From NCBI GenBank assembly GCA_019416065.1, contig DXYB01000011.1:1-48918 (forward strand): a DNA stretch of 48,918 nt. Direction: 5' to 3'. The translations under genes and the position numbers were made by a program. Position 1 is the stretch's first letter. Each line of letters starts with the position of its first letter. Source of the DNA: Acidaminococcus sp. (GTDB lineage Bacteria; Bacillota; Negativicutes; Acidaminococcales; Acidaminococcaceae). This document shows, one piece after another, positions 8,090 to 16,077 of the stretch. The notes beneath the pieces are model-generated. The model did not search any database, had not been told where the DNA came from, and saw only the letters and a program-made list of their open reading frames with translations.

Positions 8090-8893
8090 TTACTTTTCTA
8101 ACGCAGCATGGGACTTGTTTACAACCGTTTGGATCGTATCTAAGGTAAGCGTATCCGTGCCTTGTTTTCCAAGGTAAAATAAATATTCAATGTTGCCTTC
8201 AGGCCCACGAATGGGGGAAAAGTCCAATCCCAAGGGCACAAATCCTAAAGTTCTGGCTTCCTCCACAACGTTTTGAATCACTTCAATATGGACCGCAGGA
8301 TCTCTTACTACACCTTTTTTTCCTACTTTATCTCGTCCTGCCTCAAATTGCGGCTTGATCAGGGCAATCCCAATCCCATCATTTTTTACTATTTTATAGG
8401 CGCTAGGTAGCACTTTGTCCAGAGAAATAAAGGCTACGTCAATGGTAAAGACATCCACCAGTTCTCCTAAAGAATCCGCTTCCAGGTAGCGCACATTCGT
8501 ACGTTCCCGATTGATCACACGGGCATCCTGGCGTAATTTCCAGGCTAGCTGCCCATATCCTACATCAATGGCAAATACTTTTCTGGCACCATGCTGTAGG
8601 GCACAATCCGTAAATCCACCTGTGCTGGCCCCCAGGTCTGCCACAACTTTATCCTGCAGAGAAATCGGAAAGACTTCCAATGCCTTTTCCAGCTTATATC
8701 CACCACGGCTGACAAAGGGCATCTCTTTTCGCAGGAGTGTGATTTTCACATCCGGTTTGACCATAGTCCCTGGTTTGTCCAGTTTTTGGTCATCCACCAA
8801 TACCTCCCCTGCCATAATCACGGCTTGTGCCTTGGTGCGGGAGTCGAACAAGCCTTTTTCCGTTAGCAGCACATCTAACCGTTCTTTTTTCAT
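8090..8893 (-). CDS. tlyA: TlyA family rRNA 2'-O-methyltransferase / hemolysin-like protein
   Basis: The 267-residue protein has an N-terminal S4 RNA-binding domain (residues 3-65, RLDVLLTEKGLFDSRTKAQ) joined to an FtsJ-like Rossmann methyltransferase. The SAM site is VADLGASTGGFTDCAL near residue 84. Characterised TlyA enzymes 2'-O-methylate 16S and 23S rRNA and can affect capreomycin sensitivity; the family is often misannotated as hemolysin. The ATG overlaps the dxs stop by 4 bases (ATGA). Confidence 0.93.
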   Translation of the reverse strand: MKKERLDVLLTEKGLFDSRTKAQAVIMAGEVLVDDQKLDKPGTMVKPDVKITLLRKEMPFVSRGGYKLEKALEVFPISLQDKVVADLGASTGGFTDCALQHGARKVFAIDVGYGQLAWKLRQDARVINRERTNVRYLEADSLGELVDVFTIDVAFISLDKVLPSAYKIVKNDGIGIALIKPQFEAGRDKVGKKGVVRDPAVHIEVIQNVVEEARTLGFVPLGLDFSPIRGPEGNIEYLFYLGKQGTDTLTLDTIQTVVNKSHAALEK

Positions 8894-10791
8894 TGTATTG
8901 TTTTCTCCTGCCTATAAGAGCGCAGCGTTTGCTGGATCTTTTCTGCAATCTCCTCCGGTGTCAGATGCAAGGTTTCCAGCAGCTTATCCCGGCTGCCATG
9001 GGGCACAAACGTATCAGGAATCCCTACTGTAAGCACTTGGCAGGTAGGCGCACTGGGTAATGTATTCAGCGCATCCAGTACACCTTCTCCAAAGCCACCT
9101 GTAATGGCATTTTCTTCCAGTGTTACCAAAAGCCGTACCGAAGTACCGCTTTGTTGCAAAGCTCCTAGATCCAATGGCTTTACAAAGCGGGCATTGACCA
9201 CACCGGTTGAAATGCCGCAGGCTTCTAACAGTTTTGCCGTCTTTTCTGCCGTTTCTACCATTGTTCCAACAGCCCATAAATCCACATCTCGGCCAGCTTG
9301 CAACCGCTCACTGGTACCGATGGGCAGGGCATGGTAGTCCGTATCTAATGTCACCCCACGCCCCGCTCCCCGAGGATAGCGTATTGCAGATGGGCCTGCA
9401 TAGGATAGGGATGTTTGCAGCATGTGTTGTAGTTCATTTTCGTCCTTAGGAACCATAATAACCATATGGGGCATCATCCGTAAAAAGGAAAGATCAAAGA
9501 CCCCGTGATGGGTGGCTCCATCATCCCCCACCACGCCTGCCCGATCTAGACAGAGAGTAAAGGGAAGGTTTTGCATAGCCACATCATGGAGCAGCTGGTC
9601 AAAACAGCGCTGAGCAAAGGTAGAATAAATCGCTACCACTGGATGATACCCTCCGGCAGAGAGCCCTGCGCCCATGGTAACAGCATGTTCCTCGGCGATT
9701 CCTACATCAAAAAAGCGCTCCGGATAGGCTTCTTGAAATGCATCCAATCCTGTTCCTTCCGGCATTGCAGCCGTGATAGCCACCACTTTGGGATTTTGTT
9801 TTCCTAATTTTACCAGCGCCTGGCTAAATGCTTTTGTATAAGTAACTGGCGTATCTGGTTTATTGATCTTTTTTCCAGAGTGGATATCAAAAGGTCCCGT
9901 GCCATGAAAGATATTCGGCTGCAATTCTGCCGGAGCGTACCCTTTTCCTTTTGTGGTCAGGACGTGAATAAGAACCGGCACTTCCAGATGTTTCGCCTTT
10001 TCAAAGACATTCATCAATGCCTGCAAGTCATGGCCATCCACCGGGCCTAAATATTTAAAGCCAAAATCTTCAAAGAGCATACCTGGCACGAAAAAATATT
10101 TAAAACTATTTTTCAGACGTTCCACGGTACGGGCAACAGAGCCACCGATGGAGGGTAAACTTTTCAAGAATCCTTCCACGTCCCCCTTTAGTTTGGAATA
10201 TCCAGGGTCAGTGCGGAGATTGGTTAAATAGCGGGAGAGCGCTCCTACATTTTTCGAAATGCTCATTTCATTGTCATTTAAAACAACGATGAGCTTTTTC
10301 TTTAAATCCCCGGCATTATTCAATCCTTCCATGGCTTCTCCGCCGGTAAGTGCTCCGTCTCCGATGACCGCAATCACATTGTAATCTTCGTGATCCAGAT
10401 CCCTGGCACAGGCAAGCCCTAACGCTGCTGAGATTGACGTACTGGAATGCCCCGTACCAAAGCAGTCATATTCACTTTCTGAGCGTTTGGGAAATCCGCA
10501 CAGACCTCCGTACTGTCGCAACGTAGAAAATTGAGGAAACCGTCCTGTAAGCAGTTTGTGTACATAGGATTGGTGCCCTACATCCCAGATAATTTTATCC
10601 CGCGGCATGGAAAAAACTCTGTGCAGTGCCACGGTTAGTTCTACCACACCCAGATTAGGAGCAAGATGCCCTCCGTTATGGCTTGTGACACGAATTAACT
10701 CTTCCCGTATTTCCTGACAAAGCTCATGTAGTTCTTTCTCAGGTATTTTCTTTAAGTCTGACGGTGAATGGATAGTTTGTAATAAGTGCAT
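8890..10791 (-). CDS. dxs: 1-deoxy-D-xylulose-5-phosphate synthase
   Basis: A 633-residue TPP-dependent transketolase-like enzyme that makes DXP from pyruvate and glyceraldehyde 3-phosphate, the entry to MEP isoprenoid synthesis and a precursor of thiazole and pyridoxal. The thiamine/Mg site GDGALTGGEAMEGLN, the pyrimidine domain with EEHAVTMGAGL, and the DRAGVVGDDGATHHG segment are all present. I chose the ATG at 10791 (MHLLQTIHSP), preceded by GGGGAGG at a distance of about 10 bases; upstream in-frame ATGs overlap ispA without a site. It is coupled to tlyA, and ispA lies just upstream. Confidence 0.96.
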   Translation of the reverse strand: MHLLQTIHSPSDLKKIPEKELHELCQEIREELIRVTSHNGGHLAPNLGVVELTVALHRVFSMPRDKIIWDVGHQSYVHKLLTGRFPQFSTLRQYGGLCGFPKRSESEYDCFGTGHSSTSISAALGLACARDLDHEDYNVIAVIGDGALTGGEAMEGLNNAGDLKKKLIVVLNDNEMSISKNVGALSRYLTNLRTDPGYSKLKGDVEGFLKSLPSIGGSVARTVERLKNSFKYFFVPGMLFEDFGFKYLGPVDGHDLQALMNVFEKAKHLEVPVLIHVLTTKGKGYAPAELQPNIFHGTGPFDIHSGKKINKPDTPVTYTKAFSQALVKLGKQNPKVVAITAAMPEGTGLDAFQEAYPERFFDVGIAEEHAVTMGAGLSAGGYHPVVAIYSTFAQRCFDQLLHDVAMQNLPFTLCLDRAGVVGDDGATHHGVFDLSFLRMMPHMVIMVPKDENELQHMLQTSLSYAGPSAIRYPRGAGRGVTLDTDYHALPIGTSERLQAGRDVDLWAVGTMVETAEKTAKLLEACGISTGVVNARFVKPLDLGALQQSGTSVRLLVTLEENAITGGFGEGVLDALNTLPSAPTCQVLTVGIPDTFVPHGSRDKLLETLHLTPEEIAEKIQQTLRSYRQEKTIQ

Positions 10792-10813
10792 GTCCACCCG
10801 TCCTCCCCTAATT

Positions 10814-11698
10814 TTATTTCTTGCGATTGTACAAATAGCGTGTAATCTCCACCAATGGTTCAGCGTTTTCCCCATAAGGAGCCAAAATGGCTTCAGCTTG
10901 GTTCAAGGTATCTTTAGCAATCTCTTGGGCTTTTTCCAGACCAAACAAGGATACATAGGTAGATTTTTTTAATTTTTCATCCGTGTGTGCAGGTTTCCCC
11001 ATGATTTTCTCATCTCCGGTGACATCCAAAATGTCATCTGTAATTTGAAAAGCTAGACCAAACAGCTTGGCAAAACGGGTCATGGCCTGCAGCATTGTAG
11101 CATCAGCTCCCCCCAAGAGAGCTCCCCCGCGGATCGCCGCCACAAACAGGGCCCCTGTTTTTGCTTCGTGGAGCTGGCGCATTTCTTTTTCTGAGAGCAG
11201 CTTATCTTCTGACGTAATATCCAGTGCCTGCCCTCCCACCATACCAACAGGCCCGGCGCACCGGGCTACTAACTGGACAACTTGGAGCAGGCGCTTAGGC
11301 TCCACATCCCGTTGTTCCAACATCACTTCAAAAGCCTGTGTCAACAGTCCATCTCCAGCTAAAAGTGCCATGGCATCCCCAAACATTTTATGATTGGTCA
11401 GCTTGCCTCGGCGATAGTCATCATTATCCATACAGGGAAGGTCATCATGGATCAAGGAATAGGTGTGGATCATCTCCAGCCCTGCCGCTACGGAAACATA
11501 TTTAGGACCATCTCCGCCGACAGCATCCGCTGCTGCCATCAGGAGAATCGGGCGCAACCGTTTGCCTCCTGCTGCCACGGAATACGCCATGGCTTTATCT
11601 ACTGGTGAAATACTGCCTACGCCCAGCCGGGTTTGCAGGTAGCCATTCACAAGAGCTCCACGGCTCCGAAGGTACATCTTAAATTGATAGTCCTTCAT
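10814..11698 (-). CDS. ispA: Polyprenyl (farnesyl) diphosphate synthase
   Basis: A 294-residue trans-prenyltransferase. The first Asp-rich motif is D85-D86-LPCM-D91 in SLIHDDLPCMDNDDYRRG, and the second is ITDDILD. Insertion of two residues in the first motif (DDxxxxD) and the length are typical of bacterial farnesyl diphosphate synthases, which make C15 precursors of undecaprenyl and quinone chains. The ATG overlaps the xseB stop (ATGA). Together with dxs it forms the isoprenoid pair of the classic xseA-xseB-ispA-dxs-tlyA series. Confidence 0.93.
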   Translation of the reverse strand: MKDYQFKMYLRSRGALVNGYLQTRLGVGSISPVDKAMAYSVAAGGKRLRPILLMAAADAVGGDGPKYVSVAAGLEMIHTYSLIHDDLPCMDNDDYRRGKLTNHKMFGDAMALLAGDGLLTQAFEVMLEQRDVEPKRLLQVVQLVARCAGPVGMVGGQALDITSEDKLLSEKEMRQLHEAKTGALFVAAIRGGALLGGADATMLQAMTRFAKLFGLAFQITDDILDVTGDEKIMGKPAHTDEKLKKSTYVSLFGLEKAQEIAKDTLNQAEAILAPYGENAEPLVEITRYLYNRKK

Positions 11699-11946
11699 GC
11701 TTTTTCCGTCTCCTCCGGGAACAGAGTCAATTTATAGTCGTCCGGCCCCTGCTCCACCACTTTTTTTACATCCTGCTGCACTTTTTGTAATTGGGCCGTA
11801 CAGTTTTGGGATAGTTCCATTCCTTTTTTAAAAAGCTGTACTGAGGTTTCCAGTGGTAGTTCGCCGCTTTCCAACTGCTGCACAATCTCTTCAAGTTGTT
11901 TCAGTCCTTCTTCAAAAGAAAGGGATTCGGTTTTCTTTCTGGGCAT
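11695..11946 (-). CDS. xseB: Exodeoxyribonuclease VII small subunit
   Basis: An 83-residue helical protein with the XseB core LSFEEGLKQLEEIVQQLESG followed by LPLETSVQLFKKGMEL. It binds the large subunit XseA to form exonuclease VII. The start is the ATG at 11946 (MPRKKTESL), 8 bases after GAAAGGA; an ATG at 11964 is inside the end of xseA and less likely. It sits 4 bases after xseA and overlaps ispA by 4. Confidence 0.94.
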   Translation of the reverse strand: MPRKKTESLSFEEGLKQLEEIVQQLESGELPLETSVQLFKKGMELSQNCTAQLQKVQQDVKKVVEQGPDDYKLTLFPEETEKA

Positions 11947-11950
11947 GATG

Positions 11951-13159
11951 TTATCCTTTCTCAATGGTGCATACGGACGAAGTCATGGATCCTTTTGCAA
12001 AATGCGTTCGAACCACTTCATCCACTTGACAGGAAACTGGTGAAGTAAGCAGTTTACCGTCCAGTGTTTCCGTCAAGGTATAGCCTCTTTGCAATACGCC
12101 GTAAGGATCTAAGGCAGATAAACGTGCGGTCAAAATGGCCAGTGCCTGGGATTTTTCTTTTTTATAGTGATCCCAACTATTTTTCAATTTTTCACTGGTA
12201 CGGTCCAGTTCCATCTCGGCGCCTTCCCATAGCCGCTCCGGATGGGTCAGTGTCCAGGATGAAGAAAGATGTTCCAAGCTTGTCTGGGACCTTGCCAGGC
12301 TTATCTCCACGGTGCGAACCAGACGCTGGCCTAACTCCATCACTTTTTCCCGGTCGCCCGTGCGATCTGGTACGGCAAGTTCCGCTGCTGCAGATGGTGT
12401 AGGAGCCCGTAAGTCAGCTGCAAAATCACTTAAAGTAAAATCTACTTCATGTCCGACAGCACTAATCACAGGAATTTGTGAGGCTGCTATAGCACGTACC
12501 ACACCTTCATCATTAAACGCCCATAGATCTTCCATACTGCCCCCGCCACGGCCTACTATCAGCACATCGCATAAACCATGACGATTCATGAACTGGATAC
12601 CGTGAATAATTTCTTGAGGAGCATCCGTACCTTGGACTTTTACCGGGTAGAGTCGAAGCGCTACGCCAGGATCCCTTCGTCCACTGACATTGATAATATC
12701 CCGGACCGCAGCCCCTGCTGGACTTGTAACAATTCCTACCACTTTAGGACGAAGAGGAAGCGGTCGTTTCTTTTCCGGAGCAAACAGTCCTTCGGCCTGC
12801 AATTTTTGTTTCAAGGCCTCAAACGCCACCATCAAGTTCCCAGCCCCCAGCGGCATCAACATATCTACATAAAACTGGTAAGCACCGTCCCGTTCATACA
12901 CATCAATCCGTCCAAGGCCCAGTACCTGATCGCCATTTTTCGGAAGCGCTTTCAGCCGTCTGGCATTGCCAGCAAATAGCACCGCTTTTAATACGGTATT
13001 GCCATCCTTTAAATAAAAATAACAGTGGCCGGAAGGATATTGCTTAAAATTCGAGATCTCTCCCTGGATCTGCAGATTGGTAAAGACAGGTTCACTGTGA
13101 AACAGCTGTTTCACCATGCGGTTGATTTTCGATACAGTATATACTTTTCCTACAATCAT
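11951..13159 (-). CDS. xseA: Exodeoxyribonuclease VII large subunit
   Basis: A 402-residue protein: an N-terminal OB fold (LQIQGEISNFKQYPSGHCYFYLKD, shown in two parts by FTNLQIQGEISNF and SGHCYFYLKD), then the catalytic domain with VIVGRGGGSMEDLWAFNDE and ISAVGHEVDFTLSDFAADLRA, then a helical tail. It degrades single-stranded DNA in both directions with XseB. The start is the ATG at 13159, preceded by GAGGAA and overlapping the stop of the TsaD-like gene as ATGA; an upstream in-frame ATG at 13240 would put 27 unrelated residues in front. Confidence 0.95.
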   Translation of the reverse strand: MIVGKVYTVSKINRMVKQLFHSEPVFTNLQIQGEISNFKQYPSGHCYFYLKDGNTVLKAVLFAGNARRLKALPKNGDQVLGLGRIDVYERDGAYQFYVDMLMPLGAGNLMVAFEALKQKLQAEGLFAPEKKRPLPLRPKVVGIVTSPAGAAVRDIINVSGRRDPGVALRLYPVKVQGTDAPQEIIHGIQFMNRHGLCDVLIVGRGGGSMEDLWAFNDEGVVRAIAASQIPVISAVGHEVDFTLSDFAADLRAPTPSAAAELAVPDRTGDREKVMELGQRLVRTVEISLARSQTSLEHLSSSWTLTHPERLWEGAEMELDRTSEKLKNSWDHYKKEKSQALAILTARLSALDPYGVLQRGYTLTETLDGKLLTSPVSCQVDEVVRTHFAKGSMTSSVCTIEKG

Positions 13160-14115
13160 AGGAAATTCCTCACTTTTTGTACGCCAAGCCAAGCATTTCC
13201 AACGGCGCCATCCACACTGCACGCAGGCGTTCCGGCCCAAATTTTAATTGATGACGGCACAAGATTCTTTTGTAATTGTTGCCGGATTTCATGATTGGCA
13301 CTGACACCGCCACACAAATAAACATCCTGGATAGACTCTTTTTTACATAAATGCAGCAGTACGTTTGCTAGTCCCCGAGCAATACACTGCTCTGTTCCCA
13401 GGGCAACCGCAGCAGGATCTGCTCCTTGCTGGATCGCGCGCAGAGCTGCGCTACAAGGTCCAGATAAACTCATCTGGTTTTGCGCTGTCCAGACTTTCAA
13501 AGGAAGTGGCTTTCCCGCTTTCTTAGCCAGCGTTTCCAGCTGGGCCCCTGTGGGAAAAGAAAGCCCCAGGGCCACTCCTACTCTATCAATAAATTGCCCT
13601 GCATGTAGGTCTATACTGGTTCCGAGCGGCGTGAAAGAAACGCCCAGGGGATTTTCTATTTCTTTTTTGCAGAGTAAAAAATCCGTGGTACCCCCGGAAA
13701 TATGCGCCAATAAGAAACGCTCCCTTGGTTTTTGCTTTAAAGACCAAAGCACAGCATACAAATGATTGTGCTGATGGGTGGAATCTATACGTGGAATGTG
13801 GAGTATTTTTGCCAGACTTCGACCCAAGCCTAAGCCTGGCAAAAAAGCAGGCATATAGGAATCTTCCCTAGGTCTGGGCCGTTCACTGACGCAAATGACC
13901 TCGACATCCACATCGCGTAGCGGCAGTTGTTCTACCAGCGCAGGTAAATTCCGAGTGTGTTGGTACACCATTTCCGACTGGGCAAGTCCTTTGCGTCCAT
14001 GGGAAACTGTAAGGACTTTACGGCAATCTGCCAACAGAACGCCATCTTCGCCCATAAGTGCCAGACTGGTGGTATAGCAACTGGTATCAATTCCCAAGAT
14101 AGCCTTTTCAGGCAT
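13156..14115 (-). CDS. TsaD/Kae1-like protein (paralogue of t6A synthesis protein)
   Basis: The 319-residue protein belongs to the ASKHA superfamily branch of TsaD (formerly O-sialoglycoprotein endopeptidase). ILGIDTSCYTTSLAL is the N-terminal phosphate loop; the metal-binding HxxxH of TsaD appears as THQHNH; LAHISGGTTDFLL and YLCGGVSANHEIRQQL match later ATP-site motifs. It is about 20 residues shorter than true TsaD and the middle (SERPRPREDSYMPAFLPGL) is divergent. A paralogue at this place, between nusB and xseA, is common in Firmicutes and has no established role. It may or may not act in tRNA t6A synthesis; the main tsaD should be elsewhere. Confidence 0.8.
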   Translation of the reverse strand: MPEKAILGIDTSCYTTSLALMGEDGVLLADCRKVLTVSHGRKGLAQSEMVYQHTRNLPALVEQLPLRDVDVEVICVSERPRPREDSYMPAFLPGLGLGRSLAKILHIPRIDSTHQHNHLYAVLWSLKQKPRERFLLAHISGGTTDFLLCKKEIENPLGVSFTPLGTSIDLHAGQFIDRVGVALGLSFPTGAQLETLAKKAGKPLPLKVWTAQNQMSLSGPCSAALRAIQQGADPAAVALGTEQCIARGLANVLLHLCKKESIQDVYLCGGVSANHEIRQQLQKNLVPSSIKIWAGTPACSVDGAVGNAWLGVQKVRNFL

Positions 14116-14524
14116 GTTTTTTCACCAGGGTGCCTAATAATCCATTGATAAATACAGGAGAATGGTCTTCCCCATATATTTTGGCCAGTTCTACTGCTTC
14201 GTTGATGGCTACTGCTGGGGGGATTTTCTCCTCACCGTAGAACATTTCGTAGGCTGCCATTCTGAGAAGGTTGCGGTCAATGCCCCCCATCCGTTCCATT
14301 TTCCAGTCCGGATTCATGGTATTCATTTCTGCATCAATCGTATCCAGATTGCTTCGCACGCCACTGACCACTTGCAGGGCATAGTGCAGATCTTTTTTTG
14401 TTGCTTTTGGGAGGTCGCTCTCCCCTGCCATAAAATCCACCGTATCTTCCAGATCCTGCGATTCATTAAAATCCAGGGCAAACAAGCTGCGCAAAGCAAC
14501 CGTCCTAGCTTCTCTTCTGCTCAT
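14108..14524 (-). CDS. nusB: Transcription antitermination factor NusB
   Basis: A 138-residue all-helical NusB: SRREARTVALRSLFALDF at the N-terminus, the conserved centre IDRNLLRMAAYEMFY, and IPPAVAINEAVELAKIYG followed by FINGLLGTL. It binds boxA RNA with S10/NusE in rRNA antitermination. The end overlaps the TsaD-like gene by 8 bases. It stands 30 bases after the DUF2273 gene, the usual Firmicute order asp23-DUF2273-nusB. Confidence 0.96.
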   Translation of the reverse strand: MSRREARTVALRSLFALDFNESQDLEDTVDFMAGESDLPKATKKDLHYALQVVSGVRSNLDTIDAEMNTMNPDWKMERMGGIDRNLLRMAAYEMFYGEEKIPPAVAINEAVELAKIYGEDHSPVFINGLLGTLVKKHA

Positions 14525-14554
14525 GCTGTTTAAAGCTCCTTTACTTGCATAAAA

Positions 14555-14779
14555 TTATTTGTGATACGGGGGAAGCCAGTTATCCAATAGATCCACAAGA
14601 TCGTCCCCTTCATCCATTTTATTCCCGATATAAAATCCCAAACCGATACATAAGAGCAAAAACACAGCCCGGAAAAATCCTAAAAGTAAAAATAAAATCC
14701 CTACCAAGAGCCCTGTAGTAGCGCAGATGACCCGCCACCGGCTTGTTGCAAACAGTTTGCGTAAAATTTCCTGCCACAT
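14555..14779 (-). CDS. DUF2273 small membrane protein
   Basis: The 74-residue protein has a charged N-terminus (MWQEILRKLFATSRWR), two closely spaced hydrophobic segments at about 17-50 (ATTGLLVGILFLLLGFF and AVFLLLCIGLGFYIG), and the DUF2273 tail KMDEGDDLVDLLDNWLP. DUF2273 proteins go with Asp23 and AmaP and are thought to form a membrane complex linked to envelope stress. The start is the ATG at 14779 after AGGAGG; earlier in-frame starts lie within amaP. Confidence 0.9.
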   Translation of the reverse strand: MWQEILRKLFATSRWRVICATTGLLVGILFLLLGFFRAVFLLLCIGLGFYIGNKMDEGDDLVDLLDNWLPPYHK

Positions 14780-14792
14780 GGCGACACACCTC

Positions 14793-15314
14793 CTACTCCT
14801 TGGCTTTGATATGCTTAAAGAACACATCCACATCTGCCACTTCCACGCCAATGACATTGCGAATATTTTTCTTTACAGTACGCTTCACTTCATCCGTGGT
14901 ATCCGGGATATTAATCCCTGGCTCAATAGAAGCATTAATACGAACCATCAATTGGTTGTTTTTCAGCAATTTCACCCGAACTTTGGAGCCAAACACACCA
15001 TATACATCATTGGTAAAACCGGCCACATAATCTTCCATGGCACCTTGGCTCACATGGATCTTGCCATCGGCGCCGTTGTCAAATGTCAGGTCATTGCTGC
15101 CGCTCCGGCTCCAGCTGGCAACCAAAAGCCGCATACTCACCAAGAAAACCACGACGCCTGCTGCCGCATACTCCCAGCGGCCCGGTACTCTTGCTGCAAA
15201 ATTCATAAGATTCTCCATCGGGATCCAGTTAAAACTGACGATGATCAGCAGCACGCTTGCTACTGCCATAAAGCAGGTATACAGGGTTAAAATAATCCGA
15301 TCAAAAATACTCAT
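14793..15314 (-). CDS. amaP: Alkaline shock response membrane anchor protein AmaP
   Basis: A 173-residue membrane protein with two N-terminal transmembrane segments (residues 6-27 and 48-66) and a C-terminal domain resembling the Asp23 fold (NDVYGVFGSKVRVKLLKN...). In Staphylococcus AmaP anchors Asp23 at the membrane. The ATG overlaps the asp23 stop by 4 bases, and DUF2273 follows after 13 bases, so the three are made together. Confidence 0.92.
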   Translation of the reverse strand: MSIFDRIILTLYTCFMAVASVLLIIVSFNWIPMENLMNFAARVPGRWEYAAAGVVVFLVSMRLLVASWSRSGSNDLTFDNGADGKIHVSQGAMEDYVAGFTNDVYGVFGSKVRVKLLKNNQLMVRINASIEPGINIPDTTDEVKRTVKKNIRNVIGVEVADVDVFFKHIKAKE

Positions 15315-15883
15315 AACTTTGCCTCTGTTTCAGACGCGTCCACCGGCTGTGCCGCTTCGTCCGGCGCCTTGTCTTCCGGTTGGGGCGCTTCCAGTGTATT
15401 TGTCTTTGCCGCATACACTGGTTCTTCCTCCCACTTTTTCATCAATGCCTCAGTATCGTCTTTAGCAGTGAGTTCCTTATTTTTTTCCTTCTTGACTCCT
15501 TCTACATGGATGTCCACTGCGGTCACTTCAAATCCTGTCATTGCTTCTACAGATTCTTTTACTTTTTCCTGGAGCTTAATGGCTACGTCCGGGATATTGT
15601 ATCCATAGGTGATGATCACATGCACTTCCACCCGTACAGAGTGCCCTTCCGTTTCTACTTTTATTCCTTTTGAAAAGTTCTGCTTGCCCAGCATATCCGT
15701 CAGACCTTCCCGGATGCCGCCACTCATGGCATAGACGCCATTAACTTCACTGGCTGCTAGGCCCGCCACAATGCTCAGGACTTCATCGGCCACCTTGATA
15801 TCGCCCATCTCATCCCGGACAGGATCTTGTTCCAAAGGGACTTCCGCTTCCAGCTTCTCTAGGTTGTCTTTATCTTCTTTCAT
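15311..15883 (-). CDS. asp23: Asp23/Gls24 family envelope stress response protein
   Basis: A 190-residue Asp23 family protein. The core (residues 27-130) reads IKVADEVLSIVAGLAASEV, then VEVHVIITYGYNIPDVA, then VTAVDIHVEGV. The N-terminus and particularly the last ~60 residues are acidic and Pro/Ala/Glu-rich, longer than the usual ~140-150-residue family member and probably disordered. It is the first gene of the 11-kb minus-strand block, behind an extended -10 promoter at 15927-15935. Likely cytoplasmic face of the membrane, with AmaP. Confidence 0.93.
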   Translation of the reverse strand: MKEDKDNLEKLEAEVPLEQDPVRDEMGDIKVADEVLSIVAGLAASEVNGVYAMSGGIREGLTDMLGKQNFSKGIKVETEGHSVRVEVHVIITYGYNIPDVAIKLQEKVKESVEAMTGFEVTAVDIHVEGVKKEKNKELTAKDDTEALMKKWEEEPVYAAKTNTLEAPQPEDKAPDEAAQPVDASETEAKL

Positions 15884-15926
15884 GGACTGTCTCCTTAGTC
15901 GTAAATTTATACATTTTTACTCTCTT

Positions 15927-15935
15927 ATTGTACCA
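15927..15935 (-). promoter_or_regulatory. Extended -10 promoter for the asp23-...-nudF block
   Basis: The minus strand reads TGGTACAAT (15935-15927), a TACAAT -10 with TGn extension, 43 bases upstream of the asp23 start. No convincing -35 is present at 16-18 bases. A GGAG ribosome binding site precedes the ATG. Confidence 0.5.
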
Positions 15936-15984
15936 CAGATGGCAGTAAACGAATAGTCCTAACTGCGCACCACAATACAGGGCA

Positions 15985-16033
15985 GCATCCCCCCATCTAT
16001 CAGACTCATACACTTTGATAGATGGGGGGATGC
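15985..16033. repeat. Perfect 18-bp inverted repeat downstream of the McrBC-like pair
   Basis: Arms 15985-16002 and 16016-16033 are exact reverse complements (GCATCCCCCCATCTATCA and its complement) around a 13-base loop. It lies between the nuclease gene stop (16078) and the asp23 promoter (15935). Neither side has a T-run, so it is not a classical intrinsic terminator. It may be a strong transcript-end stem loop, a protein-binding palindrome, or a relic of an inserted element that delimits the cassette. Confidence 0.85.
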
Positions 16034-16077
16034 CATATACGCGCCTATTTCACAAAACTGATTCTGCCAAAGTACGG

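Noticed and set aside
14727..15290. 187-codon plus-strand frame over DUF2273 and amaP
   Set aside because: It is antisense to two well-supported genes, has no ribosome binding site and no recognisable domain.
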